From positions 62,001-126,000 of IMG/VR virus record IMGVR_UViG_3300042261_001312: a stretch of DNA of 64,000 nucleotides; one strand, written 5' to 3'. The notes under the pieces were generated by a model, which was not told the origin of the DNA, ran no database searches, and worked only from the letters and a program-made list of their open reading frames with translations. The DNA is from a virus. The translations under genes and the position numbers were made by a program. Positions 5,315 to 13,431 of the stretch are shown here, piece by piece (position 1 is the stretch's first letter; each line of letters begins with the position of its first letter).

Positions 5315-7327
5315 TTAACGATTTATAATTCTTCCACCTTTACTTACTACAATATTTGGATTTTTCTTAGATTCAATTAATGCATTATGTAAAACTTCCG
5401 TTGAAGTTAATCCATTATCATATATTCGTAGTTTCTGAATTCCACCAACAAATCCAGAATCAAAGTTTTGTTCGATAGTTAAATTATTTTTTCTGCTGTC
5501 TTGAACCAAAATATCTTCGGCAGTATATGTAAAATCTTTAACAAACAATGATTTGTCAATATTTGGAACGTCACTAGTTTCAATCAATAAACCTATGCTT
5601 ACAAATTTTTGACCAGTATTGTCTGGTGTTCTAAATGTACTCTTCAAATTTTTCCAACCACCTTGACCTGTTACAATACTCTTTTGATTTGTACTTCCTG
5701 ATAATTTGATTGATGATGCGTATCCATAATTGCTTAAATTACCAAATTGATCAATAACAGGCAATCCACTCACACCATAATACATGATACCGTCACTGTA
5801 AATGTATTCAAATTCTTGTCCATCTGGATAAGGATGTAATCCAAGTCCCTGCAATATAAGTTCATTTTCATTTATGATCGGATACATATATTCGGTATCA
5901 TCAACAACACTAATATCAACAGTATCGCTATATGGTAAAATTGATATTTTATTATTTACTGTATTGCCACTGCTGTCAGTATTTTTGAAAAATCCGTCAT
6001 CATAAATCCATAAATCAACGGTATAATCTCTGTTCGATAAAATTGAAATAGGGTGATTGAATTTAATGTAATATGTGTTTCCCGTGCCACCTGTATATTC
6101 AACATTCATGACCGTATAGTCGAAAGTATTACTATCAGCACTCAAAACCAATTCGCTCAATAGATTATTACCAATGGTTGGGTCTTCTTGAACAATAAAA
6201 TTACTATTAATATAATTAGTGTCCTGACCATTATACATTACATATGTTTGATAATCGTAATGCCAAGAATTTTTTAATCCAAACGAACCACCACCCCAAC
6301 TAATTGAGTATGGTACTCCGATTTGTTTTTCTTTTTGATTATCAAACCCATGAAAATAGAATTCTGGAAAATCATTAACAATCCAAACTGATCGACCGTT
6401 TACATAGAAAACTAATTTACCTGTTCTCTGTGGTGCGCATTCAAGTTGGATTGGAGTTGTGAATGTTGTATCTGGGGTAAATACTACATCAATCATCGTG
6501 AAGCCTGTTGCCGTTATGATTGTTGGGGATGAATTTGTTATGATTAATCCCTTATCATTAATATATTTATATGCCAATCTCTTATCGGCAGTTAATTCAA
6601 ACGATATTACATTATTCTTTATGTTGTTGACTTGAAGTGTTTCTGAATACACAGTTTCTTTATTGTCTTCTGGATATATGAAAGACTTTTTAGTGACTTC
6701 TTTTCCAACAAGAGCATCTAAATAATTATCGAGACTTGTTGTTACGCCAGTTGTATTAGTTAAACCAGTGATTGTCTCGCCAGAAAAATATGGATTGTAT
6801 TTGTCTTCTGCACGTGCACCCATCATGAAGAAAATGCCGTAAGAATTTGGATATAAATTCAATACAGTTTCGATAGTAACTCCATAGTTATACCTTGATG
6901 GAAGTAATTCATAGTTATAGTCATTTAACTTGAAAAATCCTTGTAAATAACCACCGTTTAGATTGAAATAATTTCCTGTGGTACTAGTAATTCCAGTTAT
7001 TGGAAGAAATTGTGTTGTAGCAATCACACCACTCGTTTGACCAGTTGTTGGATTTGAAACATCGTTATAGCCAACTCTATACATTGAAAATAACGTATCA
7101 CTTGGTGTAAGTGTTATACCACTCCACATAATATTTGTTCTGCCATTATCAAATTCAGTTAATCCAAAATCAATTAAATTAATGTTATCTGAAACAGCAC
7201 CACTCCATTTAGTTAAACTGAATGCAGTTAAATTTGTATTAAAATTAACCCATGACTTATTGTTTGTTAAGTCAATTTGGATTGCCAATCTATCCGTAAT
7301 AATATCGTTCAAGCAGTCTAAATTCAT
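5315..7327 (-). CDS. LamG-like virion adhesin/tail fibre protein
   Basis: 670 aa from MNLDCLNDIITD at 7327; the longer frame to 7567 is rejected because it crosses both divergent promoters and the opposite gene. Two or more jelly-roll (concanavalin/LamG) regions are suggested: a central one around FYVNGRSVWIV and a C-terminal one ending GGIQKLRIYDNGLTSTEVLHNA, the classic close of a LamG domain. Rich in Thr, Asn, Gly and aromatic residues and poor in Cys, like phage fibres. It probably binds host surface glycans. Late-type promoter at 7345-7354. Confidence 0.6.
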   Translation of the reverse strand: MNLDCLNDIITDRLAIQIDLTNNKSWVNFNTNLTAFSLTKWSGAVSDNINLIDFGLTEFDNGRTNIMWSGITLTPSDTLFSMYRVGYNDVSNPTTGQTSGVIATTQFLPITGITSTTGNYFNLNGGYLQGFFKLNDYNYELLPSRYNYGVTIETVLNLYPNSYGIFFMMGARAEDKYNPYFSGETITGLTNTTGVTTSLDNYLDALVGKEVTKKSFIYPEDNKETVYSETLQVNNIKNNVISFELTADKRLAYKYINDKGLIITNSSPTIITATGFTMIDVVFTPDTTFTTPIQLECAPQRTGKLVFYVNGRSVWIVNDFPEFYFHGFDNQKEKQIGVPYSISWGGGSFGLKNSWHYDYQTYVMYNGQDTNYINSNFIVQEDPTIGNNLLSELVLSADSNTFDYTVMNVEYTGGTGNTYYIKFNHPISILSNRDYTVDLWIYDDGFFKNTDSSGNTVNNKISILPYSDTVDISVVDDTEYMYPIINENELILQGLGLHPYPDGQEFEYIYSDGIMYYGVSGLPVIDQFGNLSNYGYASSIKLSGSTNQKSIVTGQGGWKNLKSTFRTPDNTGQKFVSIGLLIETSDVPNIDKSLFVKDFTYTAEDILVQDSRKNNLTIEQNFDSGFVGGIQKLRIYDNGLTSTEVLHNALIESKKNPNIVVSKGGRIINR

Positions 7328-7344
7328 TTTGCACAAGAATTTAT

Positions 7345-7354
7345 AATAAATACT
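7345..7354 (-). promoter_or_regulatory. Late-type promoter motif AGTATTTATT
   Basis: Minus strand, 17 bases before the ATG at 7327. It is one half of a divergent pair with 7376-7385. Confidence 0.7.
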
Positions 7355-7375
7355 ACATCCGTTTAAATATTGTTT

Positions 7376-7385
7376 AGTATTTATG
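7376..7385 (+). promoter_or_regulatory. Late-type promoter motif AGTATTTATG
   Basis: Plus strand, 18 bases before the ATG at 7404, back-to-back with the minus-strand motif 7345-7354. Confidence 0.7.
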
Positions 7386-7403
7386 AAAAAATGATTTGTA
7401 ACC

Positions 7404-8474
7404 ATGTTTATACTTGAAAATATAATATTTAATGAAACAGTAAAATTTTTAGTCGAAACAGAAAATAATGACGAAAAAATTATAAATGCCATCGAAAATA
7501 TGATGGAAAAATCTAAAGTATTGACATTCAGCAATGAAAATAGTAAATTGGGTGGGAAAATCACCACGTTCTCATTGCCTGCTGGATGGACTTGTCCCTA
7601 TGCAGAAAAATGCAAAATGAAAGTCAGTAGAAGTGGTAAAGAGAGAGAAGTTGGGGAAAAGGCAGAATTTATGTGCTATGAAGCATGGATGGAAGTTCAA
7701 TATAAAGCAAAAAGAGAGAATAATTGGCATAATTACGATTTATTAAATGAAGCAAATTCTGCCGAAGAAAAAGCAAAATTAATTGTTGATTCACTGAAAT
7801 ATCATTTCCAATTAAACGGTCATAGCGATTATGTGAGAATACATGAAGGTGGTGATTTTTATAAAGGTGCATATCTTCAAGCGTGGATTGAAGCAGCGAA
7901 GCAAATGCCAGATGTAATATTTTATGCGTATACCAAATCATTACCATTAGTTTATAAGATGAAGAATGTTATTGATACAGTTCCAAATTTTAAACTAAAT
8001 ATTAGTGCAGGTAGTTCAAGACCAGAATTGGAAGGAATAATAGGCTATCCTGTTGCAAGCGTATTCAATACACCAGAAGAAGTATTAAAAGTTGATCAAT
8101 TGGTTGATCTTGATGATTCAATTGCATATGACAAAGAAAATAAACAAAATTTTGCATTATTGGTTCATGGAATGCAAACATTTGAACTAGATACTCCAGA
8201 CATTACTAAGAATAGAGTTAGAAATGAAGTATTTATGAAATATTATAAATTTAAAAATAAGTTAAATAATATTTTTGGATTTCCAGTAGAGCATGAAATA
8301 ACAAGTGAAGAAGCAAAAAATTTAGCAGAGAAAATAAATAAACTATTAGCGGAGAAAAAAATTAAAAAGGATAACGCAAAAGATATTATTTTCATGTTAA
8401 ATAACGTCATTAAATACAATAAATATAATTTCGATAAAAATTTAATAAACATAATACCACCAAAATTTAGATAA
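7404..8474 (+). CDS. gp88-family protein
   Basis: 356 aa. Residues about 40-75 read KITTFSLPAGWTCPYAEKCK, and later come MCYEAW, YVRIHEGGDFYKGAYLQAW and IFYAYTKSLP. This set (Leu-Pro-Ala-Gly-x-Thr-Cys-Pro, a Cys-Tyr, a Gly-Gly-Asp-Phe, a Tyr-Thr-Lys-Ser) is how I recognise the gene product 88 family of phages. The conserved Cys could bind a metal or Fe-S cluster. Biochemical function is not known. The C-terminal 90 residues are Lys/Asn-rich and helical. Followed 2 bases later by the tagged acidic protein. Confidence 0.55.
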   Translation: MFILENIIFNETVKFLVETENNDEKIINAIENMMEKSKVLTFSNENSKLGGKITTFSLPAGWTCPYAEKCKMKVSRSGKEREVGEKAEFMCYEAWMEVQYKAKRENNWHNYDLLNEANSAEEKAKLIVDSLKYHFQLNGHSDYVRIHEGGDFYKGAYLQAWIEAAKQMPDVIFYAYTKSLPLVYKMKNVIDTVPNFKLNISAGSSRPELEGIIGYPVASVFNTPEEVLKVDQLVDLDDSIAYDKENKQNFALLVHGMQTFELDTPDITKNRVRNEVFMKYYKFKNKLNNIFGFPVEHEITSEEAKNLAEKINKLLAEKKIKKDNAKDIIFMLNNVIKYNKYNFDKNLINIIPPKFR

Positions 8475-8476
8475 TT

Positions 8477-8944
8477 ATGAAAAAGGATAGTAAAACTAGA
8501 TTATTCGAGGTCATGGGAAGACTCGACAAAACATTCAAACCAAAACTTAACGAAGATGTTGATATGCAGGTTGGTACACAAACTGATGAAGACAATGAGG
8601 GTGCATCTTCTAAAGCAAAATTAGAAGAAATTGTTAAAATGTCAAAAAAGGCATATAAGAAATTACCTGAAGGTGATGTACCTGCTTGGGTTCAGGATAA
8701 AATTACAATAGCAAAAGAACATCTTAGTGGAATCTGTAATTGGTTGCATACCAAGGAAGAAGACGAAGAAGGCGAAGAATTGGGTGCTGATCGTGAAATG
8801 GACGATGAGGAAGAGCACGAAGATGAAGAAGTAGAAACTCCTGAAAAAGAGGAAGAAGAGGATGAAGAAGTAGAAACTCCTGAAAAAGAGGAAGAAGAGG
8901 ATGAAGAAGAGTCTAAGCCAAAAGTTCCGATTAAAAACTGGTAA
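8477..8944 (+). CDS. Tagged acidic internal protein, 155 aa
   Basis: The N-terminus carries the shared tag, DSKTRLFEVMGRLDKTFKP then KLNE (residues 4-26), ending in the likely protease site Leu-Asn-Glu. A helical middle (KLEEIVKMSKKAYKKL ... AWVQDKITIAKEHL) is followed by a Glu-rich tail with a tandem repeat EVETPEKEEEED in two copies. The acidic tail recalls prohead core proteins. Inferred role: head core or injected protein. Shares the operon with the nucleotidyltransferase gene. Confidence 0.65.
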   Translation: MKKDSKTRLFEVMGRLDKTFKPKLNEDVDMQVGTQTDEDNEGASSKAKLEEIVKMSKKAYKKLPEGDVPAWVQDKITIAKEHLSGICNWLHTKEEDEEGEELGADREMDDEEEHEDEEVETPEKEEEEDEEVETPEKEEEEDEEESKPKVPIKNW

Positions 8945-8956
8945 TAATTTATAACA

Positions 8957-9976
8957 ATGTATAACGAAGCAGAAGATAAAAAAAATGTCCAACTAAATAA
9001 GCCAATGCGTGGTGATGTTAAAAAGTACAAAGTCTTTGTAAAAGACCCAAGTACTGGTAATGTCAAAAAGGTGAATTTTGGTGATCCTAACATGGAAATT
9101 AAGCGTGATGATCCTGAAAGACGTAAAAGTTTCCGTGCACGTCATCATTGTGATACCGCCAAAGACAAAACAACGCCCAGATATTGGTCATGTAAGTTTT
9201 GGTCAAAACGAAATGTTAGCGATTTACTTAAAGAAGTAATTGAACCTGAAAACGTCGATGTTTCTTCGATTCAAATGCATGATACATTAAATCCACTTAT
9301 TTGGGAAGAAAATCAAAAATTAAAACCAGAAATAAGAAAAGTACTATTAAAAAATGCCAAGAGATTCATTGAATTCACTGATATGGAAGGTCTCAAATTT
9401 AATGATATTATTCTCACAGGTAGTCTTGCTAATTTCAACTATAACGAAAATTCTGATTTGGATGTACACATTATTTTGGATTTTGATCAAATTTCAGAAA
9501 ACAAAGAATTTGTAGGTGACTTTTTTAAATTAAAAAAACAACTTTGGGCAGATAATCTTCCGATACAAGTTAAAGGATTTGATGTTGAAATGTATTTGCA
9601 GGATAGTAATGAACCCCATCATTCAACAGGTGTATATTCTCTAATGAAAGATGATTGGGTTAAAAAGCCAGTGAAAAAAATCATTAACGTTGATACTGCT
9701 GATATTCAATTGAAATCTGCAGATTTAATGAACGCTATTGACGATTTAGCATCAAACAAAAATAATAAAAATTTCATGAGCCAATACAAGAAATTAAAAG
9801 ATAAAATCAAGAAATACAGACAAACTGGTCTTGATAAGAATGGCGAATATTCCATTGAAAATCTTGTATTTAAAGTGTTGAGAAACACTGGTTATTTGGA
9901 GAAAATGATCGAATTAAAAAATAACTACTTAACACATGAGTTGAGTGTTGACGAAATTTTAAATCCAGAGTTATGA
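8957..9976 (+). CDS. Nucleotidyltransferase-like protein with Cys/His module
   Basis: 339 aa. Residues 25-85 hold a conserved-looking module FGDPNMEIKRDDPERRKSF then RARHHCDTAKDK and YWSCKFW. Residues 152-174 hold a minimal nucleotidyltransferase motif: ILTGSLANFNYN followed by SDLDVHIIL, i.e. Gly-Ser with Asp-x-Asp eleven residues on. A third acidic residue may be in GFDVEMYL (about 206). Such enzymes transfer NMP to protein, RNA or small molecules; target unknown. I recall the RARHxC...YWSC module in other large phages but cannot name it. Overlaps the next start by ATGA. Confidence 0.6.
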   Translation: MYNEAEDKKNVQLNKPMRGDVKKYKVFVKDPSTGNVKKVNFGDPNMEIKRDDPERRKSFRARHHCDTAKDKTTPRYWSCKFWSKRNVSDLLKEVIEPENVDVSSIQMHDTLNPLIWEENQKLKPEIRKVLLKNAKRFIEFTDMEGLKFNDIILTGSLANFNYNENSDLDVHIILDFDQISENKEFVGDFFKLKKQLWADNLPIQVKGFDVEMYLQDSNEPHHSTGVYSLMKDDWVKKPVKKIINVDTADIQLKSADLMNAIDDLASNKNNKNFMSQYKKLKDKIKKYRQTGLDKNGEYSIENLVFKVLRNTGYLEKMIELKNNYLTHELSVDEILNPEL

Positions 9977-10221
9977 GAAGATTTATCGTAACAAAACAAC
10001 AATTGGTTGAATATGTCGAAAAAAAGAAATCTGAAAAAACTTTTTACGACATGGTAGAACACATGCATAAAAATATGAAATATTTGAATGAAAATGTTTC
10101 GCATAAAAATGCTAATCAATCAATCATTAATGATTATAAGAGAAAAAATTTAATCACGCCTAAAGTATTTGAGATGCTGGTTAAGAATAAAATAATGAAT
10201 GAGAACTACGAAATATTGTAA
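9973..10221 (+). CDS. Hypothetical protein, 82 aa
   Basis: Overlaps the nucleotidyltransferase stop by 4 bases (ATGA), so translation is coupled. Basic and helical: TKQQLVEYVEKKK, then MVEHMHKNMKYLNENVSHKN, with LNE present near residue 39. No family recognised. Coupled partners often act together, so it may assist the nucleotidyltransferase or be a further core protein. Confidence 0.6.
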   Translation: MRRFIVTKQQLVEYVEKKKSEKTFYDMVEHMHKNMKYLNENVSHKNANQSIINDYKRKNLITPKVFEMLVKNKIMNENYEIL

Positions 10222-10247
10222 CTATGATATTTTTTTGCTCTTATTTA

Positions 10248-10257
10248 AGTATTTATA
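10248..10257 (+). promoter_or_regulatory. Late-type promoter motif AGTATTTATA
   Basis: 42 bases before the ATG at 10300; followed by a typical A-rich leader. Confidence 0.65.
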
Positions 10258-10299
10258 AAAAAATGTAAAGTAAATAATAATATTTTTAAAAATATAAAA

Positions 10300-12696
10300 A
10301 TGAAAAATCATACTTCAAAAGATGCGTTTTACGAAAGGCTAAGAACATTAGCAGAAGTTAATAAAATCAGCATAAAAGAATCACAAAATCGTACATTAGG
10401 TACATTGATTGATTACAAAAGGGCGGCAGATAATGTTGCTTATGGTATTATTAAAGAAAATCACCACTATTATATCAAAAAAGGCGGAATTAAAAATGAT
10501 CCGAATATATCTGATTTTGCATATATTGGTGGATTGGAGAATATTACAAACTACCAATACAAATCTTTGGCAGAAGCAGATAAACAAAGAAACATGTTAC
10601 TTCACACAATCAATGAAGCGTTTACTTTGAAGCCAAATGCTAATGGAAGCAAAAAAAGGTTAAATGAAGATAAAGCAGGTGAAGAAATTAAGAATGCAGA
10701 AGAAAAATTGGACGATTTGGACGCAGCAACTGATGCAGAAATGGCTGAACCAGAAGGTGATGAGGAAATGGCTGCTGGTTTAGAAGCAGAACCTGAAATG
10801 GGTGGCGGAGAAATGCCAGAACCTGAAATGGGCGGTGAAGAAATGCCTGAACCAGAAGGTGGTGAAGAAATGGGCGGTGAAGAAATGCCTGAACCAGAAG
10901 GTGGTGAAGAAATGGGCGGTGAAGAAATGCCTGAACCAGAAGGTGGTGAAGAAATGGGCGGTGAAGAACTTCCAGCACCTGAAGAAGGTGAAGAATTCGA
11001 TTATAACACATTGAAAAAATATGCAGGTAAATTGGCATATGGATTAAGTGCGTCACAAGACTTGAGCGATGAACAAATTGAAGACCTTTTCAAGGCAATT
11101 GTTAAACAAGGTCTTAAAGACAGACTTCCTGAAATGGATATTATTGACAGAAAGAGAATTGCAAAATTATTCTTAAATGTTGTTCCAGAAAAAGAGAAAG
11201 AAGATTTAAGTGCAAGTATTCCTCAAGAAACAGGTGAAATTGAAGAAGAAAGATGTTCAGAATGTGGAAGTTTCGCAATGTATGCAGAATCAAGAGGATA
11301 TAATAGTGCAGAAGCACTTATGGAATGCGGAGAAGAAGAAGTAAGTAATTTGGTCAGTGGATATGCAAATGCACATAATGATGGCATGAATGATGGTGAC
11401 CTTGATGGCGTTGCTTTAGTAATTAAAGTAGTTAATCCAGAAATTCTAAATAAATTAAAATCTGATTATGGTCATGAAGAATATGCAGATAAATTAGAAC
11501 CACAAGTTAATTCAATGAGCGAAGCAACTGAAGAAGAAAGTGTTGCAAAACTTAATGAATTATTTGGTTCGTTTGGTGCTGGAGTATCTAGAGCAGCAGG
11601 TGGTTTAGGAAAAGGTGTTGCTGACATCGGAAGAGCAGCAATGGCTAAAGCAAAAGAAGTCGGTGGAAACATTAAACAAGATTATTACAAAGGAGTTCAG
11701 AATTCCAAAGTTGATCAAGTAACAAAATTAGCAAACGAATTAAAAGGAAAAATTGAAGCGATGAACGCTGCTACTGGTAAAGCGGGTGGCGAACCAATCG
11801 CACCAGAACAAGCAGCAGAAATTGTTGGAAATATAATTAAGGGTATGCCCGCAAATATTTCGAAAAATGTAGGTGCACAAAAAGCATGGAATATTGGTAA
11901 AAAGAATACATTTGCAGGACAGAAACTTGAAGAAGAAGGTATGACAGACCCTGCTGGTGTTCAAACTCAATCATTATATGAAAAAGACGAAGAAATCGAA
12001 AAGGATGATGAAGTAGGATTCGCTCCTGCGGCACAAACTTTAGGTGCTGGTGTTGTTAAAGCAGGTGGTGCTCCAACAACAATAACTGTTACTTCTGAAA
12101 ATGGAACTAAAGTCGATGTTGGTTTAAATGAAGTTTTTAGACAACTCAAGAAAGCAATGAATGAAGCAAAAGTAAAAGCAGAAGGAAATGCTTTCACCGC
12201 TAAGTTAGCAAAAACTAAAAAAGGTGGTGCATTTGAATTGGGTAACAAAAAAATGAAAGATACTTCAGACTATGATAAAAAAGCAGTTGAAGAATCAAAG
12301 AAACCATCAGCAGGTTTATCAAAAGAAAAGAAATCTGAAATTGTAAAAAAAGCAAAAAAAGGTGAAGACATTGGTAAAAAGGGAAAAGGTTTTGAGAAAG
12401 TAGAAAAGGCTGCTGAAAAAGGTGGTGCTAAAGACCCCAAAGCAGTTGCTGCTGCAGCAATGTGGAAAAGCGTTAAAAGAGAAGGTGCTGAAAAAACAAA
12501 GAAAAAAGTGGATGAAAAAACTGAAATAAATGAATCTGAAGTTAAATTGAGAAAATACATTCGCACACGTCTTGAAGAAAAAGCAGGATTAAGAAAAGCA
12601 AGTTTAAATGAAAGTAAAAAATCTGAAGCATTGAAAAAATTAGATGAAGCAATCGATAAACAATTTGAATCTTATAAAACGAAATTTTTAAAGTAA
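10300..12696 (+). CDS. Large internal head/core-type protein, 798 aa
   Basis: N-terminal 110 residues are mixed and include LNE at about 114. Residues 145-230 are acidic tandem repeats of GGEEMPEPEGGEEM type. A CSEC-containing region follows near residue 318. The C-terminal third is very Lys/Ala-rich, with KKGEDIGKKGKGFEKVEKAA and DPKAVAAAAMW, a pattern seen in phage DNA-associated proteins. Several further LNE or INE triplets near the C-terminus could be protease sites. The acidic-then-basic layout suggests a scaffold or DNA-binding core protein processed during maturation. Own promoter and terminator, so a single-gene unit. Confidence 0.55.
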   Translation: MKNHTSKDAFYERLRTLAEVNKISIKESQNRTLGTLIDYKRAADNVAYGIIKENHHYYIKKGGIKNDPNISDFAYIGGLENITNYQYKSLAEADKQRNMLLHTINEAFTLKPNANGSKKRLNEDKAGEEIKNAEEKLDDLDAATDAEMAEPEGDEEMAAGLEAEPEMGGGEMPEPEMGGEEMPEPEGGEEMGGEEMPEPEGGEEMGGEEMPEPEGGEEMGGEELPAPEEGEEFDYNTLKKYAGKLAYGLSASQDLSDEQIEDLFKAIVKQGLKDRLPEMDIIDRKRIAKLFLNVVPEKEKEDLSASIPQETGEIEEERCSECGSFAMYAESRGYNSAEALMECGEEEVSNLVSGYANAHNDGMNDGDLDGVALVIKVVNPEILNKLKSDYGHEEYADKLEPQVNSMSEATEEESVAKLNELFGSFGAGVSRAAGGLGKGVADIGRAAMAKAKEVGGNIKQDYYKGVQNSKVDQVTKLANELKGKIEAMNAATGKAGGEPIAPEQAAEIVGNIIKGMPANISKNVGAQKAWNIGKKNTFAGQKLEEEGMTDPAGVQTQSLYEKDEEIEKDDEVGFAPAAQTLGAGVVKAGGAPTTITVTSENGTKVDVGLNEVFRQLKKAMNEAKVKAEGNAFTAKLAKTKKGGAFELGNKKMKDTSDYDKKAVEESKKPSAGLSKEKKSEIVKKAKKGEDIGKKGKGFEKVEKAAEKGGAKDPKAVAAAAMWKSVKREGAEKTKKKVDEKTEINESEVKLRKYIRTRLEEKAGLRKASLNESKKSEALKKLDEAIDKQFESYKTKFLK

Positions 12697-12715
12697 AAAA
12701 GTTTAAATGATCACG

Positions 12716-12740
12716 AAAAGCCACATATTATGTGGCTTTT
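12716..12740 (+). terminator. Intrinsic terminator
   Basis: AAAAGCCACATA/TATGTGGCTTTT followed by more T. It ends the 798-aa gene; the next promoter motif starts 11 bases later. Confidence 0.8.
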
Positions 12741-12750
12741 TTTATTTCCA

Positions 12751-12760
12751 TGTATTTATG
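12751..12760 (+). promoter_or_regulatory. Late-type promoter motif TGTATTTATG
   Basis: 14 bases before the ATG at 12774. It overlaps an upstream in-frame start (12732), which supports the downstream start. Confidence 0.6.
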
Positions 12761-12773
12761 GAAAAATTACCAT

Positions 12774-13262
12774 ATGAATTACGAAGATAATAAATTAAAA
12801 TTGATTTATATTCTGAAGATTGGATATAATTCAAAAAACGAAGGCTTATACGAATTCATATTCTCACTAGATGAAACTAATATTGATATTGAAGGCTGGT
12901 GTTGGGACATTGCGCCAGCATGTGACAATGCAGCACCGCCAACAGAAGAATATATCAACGCTGTTATTAGTTTAAAAACCAATTCATTTGATTTATTCTG
13001 TTTACATGAATCAGTGGATAGAGAATATATGCACGGGTATCACACAATTCACGCATTGGCATACGAAATTGAACGTACTGATGACGACAAACCCAATGGA
13101 TTTAGTGATTATGAAAAAATGTTTGAAGAAGATAATGATGAGTTACCATTATTGGTTTTTCATTATGGAATGACATTAGCAAAAATTAAAGATATGCTAA
13201 GTGCTAGAAAAATCATTTTGAAAAATAATGAGTTTGTTGAAACTTCTTCAATTAAGTTCTAG
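12774..13262 (+). CDS. Hypothetical protein, 162 aa
   Basis: Starts MNYEDNKLKLIYILKIGY; the earlier in-frame Met (12732) lies in the terminator tail and before the promoter and is rejected. Acidic, with GWCWDIAPACDN, an Asp/Glu-rich middle (DEDNDELP type) and VFHYGMTLAKIKDMLSA near the end. No family recognised. Its TAG stop overlaps the next late-type promoter motif (13261-13270). Probably a minor virion or accessory late protein. Confidence 0.6.
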   Translation: MNYEDNKLKLIYILKIGYNSKNEGLYEFIFSLDETNIDIEGWCWDIAPACDNAAPPTEEYINAVISLKTNSFDLFCLHESVDREYMHGYHTIHALAYEIERTDDDKPNGFSDYEKMFEEDNDELPLLVFHYGMTLAKIKDMLSARKIILKNNEFVETSSIKF

Positions 13263-13270
13263 TATTTATA
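13261..13270 (+). promoter_or_regulatory. Late-type promoter motif AGTATTTATA
   Basis: Overlaps the preceding stop codon. No protein frame follows before the next promoter at 13408; it appears to drive the structured RNA at 13275-13400. Confidence 0.6.
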
Positions 13271-13274
13271 CTAA

Positions 13275-13400
13275 CTGATTACTCATGCAGTAAAACAGGA
13301 AAGAAAATGTTAAGCATTTTCGGCATTTGCTCATCTCCAACGAGAAGGAGTTTCGGGGCGGGGTAGGTCTAGATATCTATCCCGCCCTGCGGTTTTATAT
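13275..13400 (+). ncRNA. Structured RNA upstream of terminase
   Basis: Three hairpins in a row: GAAAATG/CATTTTC (13303-13321), CTCC/GGAG (13335-13350), and an 11-bp GC-rich stem GGGCGGGGTAG/CTATCCCGCCC (13356-13366 with 13377-13387, one G-T pair). The last is conspicuous in a genome this AT-rich. It is followed by TTTTATAT. There is no open frame of use. It could be an independent small RNA, a long terminator, or a packaging-related element next to the terminase gene. Confidence 0.55.
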
Positions 13401-13407
13401 AGTTGAT

Positions 13408-13417
13408 AGTATTTATT
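13408..13417 (+). promoter_or_regulatory. Late-type promoter motif AGTATTTATT
   Basis: 14 bases before the terminase ATG at 13432. Confidence 0.7.
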
Positions 13418-13431
13418 ATAAAATTTTATAA

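Noticed and set aside
7328-7567. N-terminal 80 codons of the long minus-strand frame at 5315-7567
   Set aside because: They overlap both divergent promoters and run antisense to a good plus-strand gene; the sequence is low-complexity Phe/Ile.
8692-9093. Ser-rich minus-strand frames opposite acidic repeats
   Set aside because: They are the reverse complement of Glu-rich codons, a common shadow effect.
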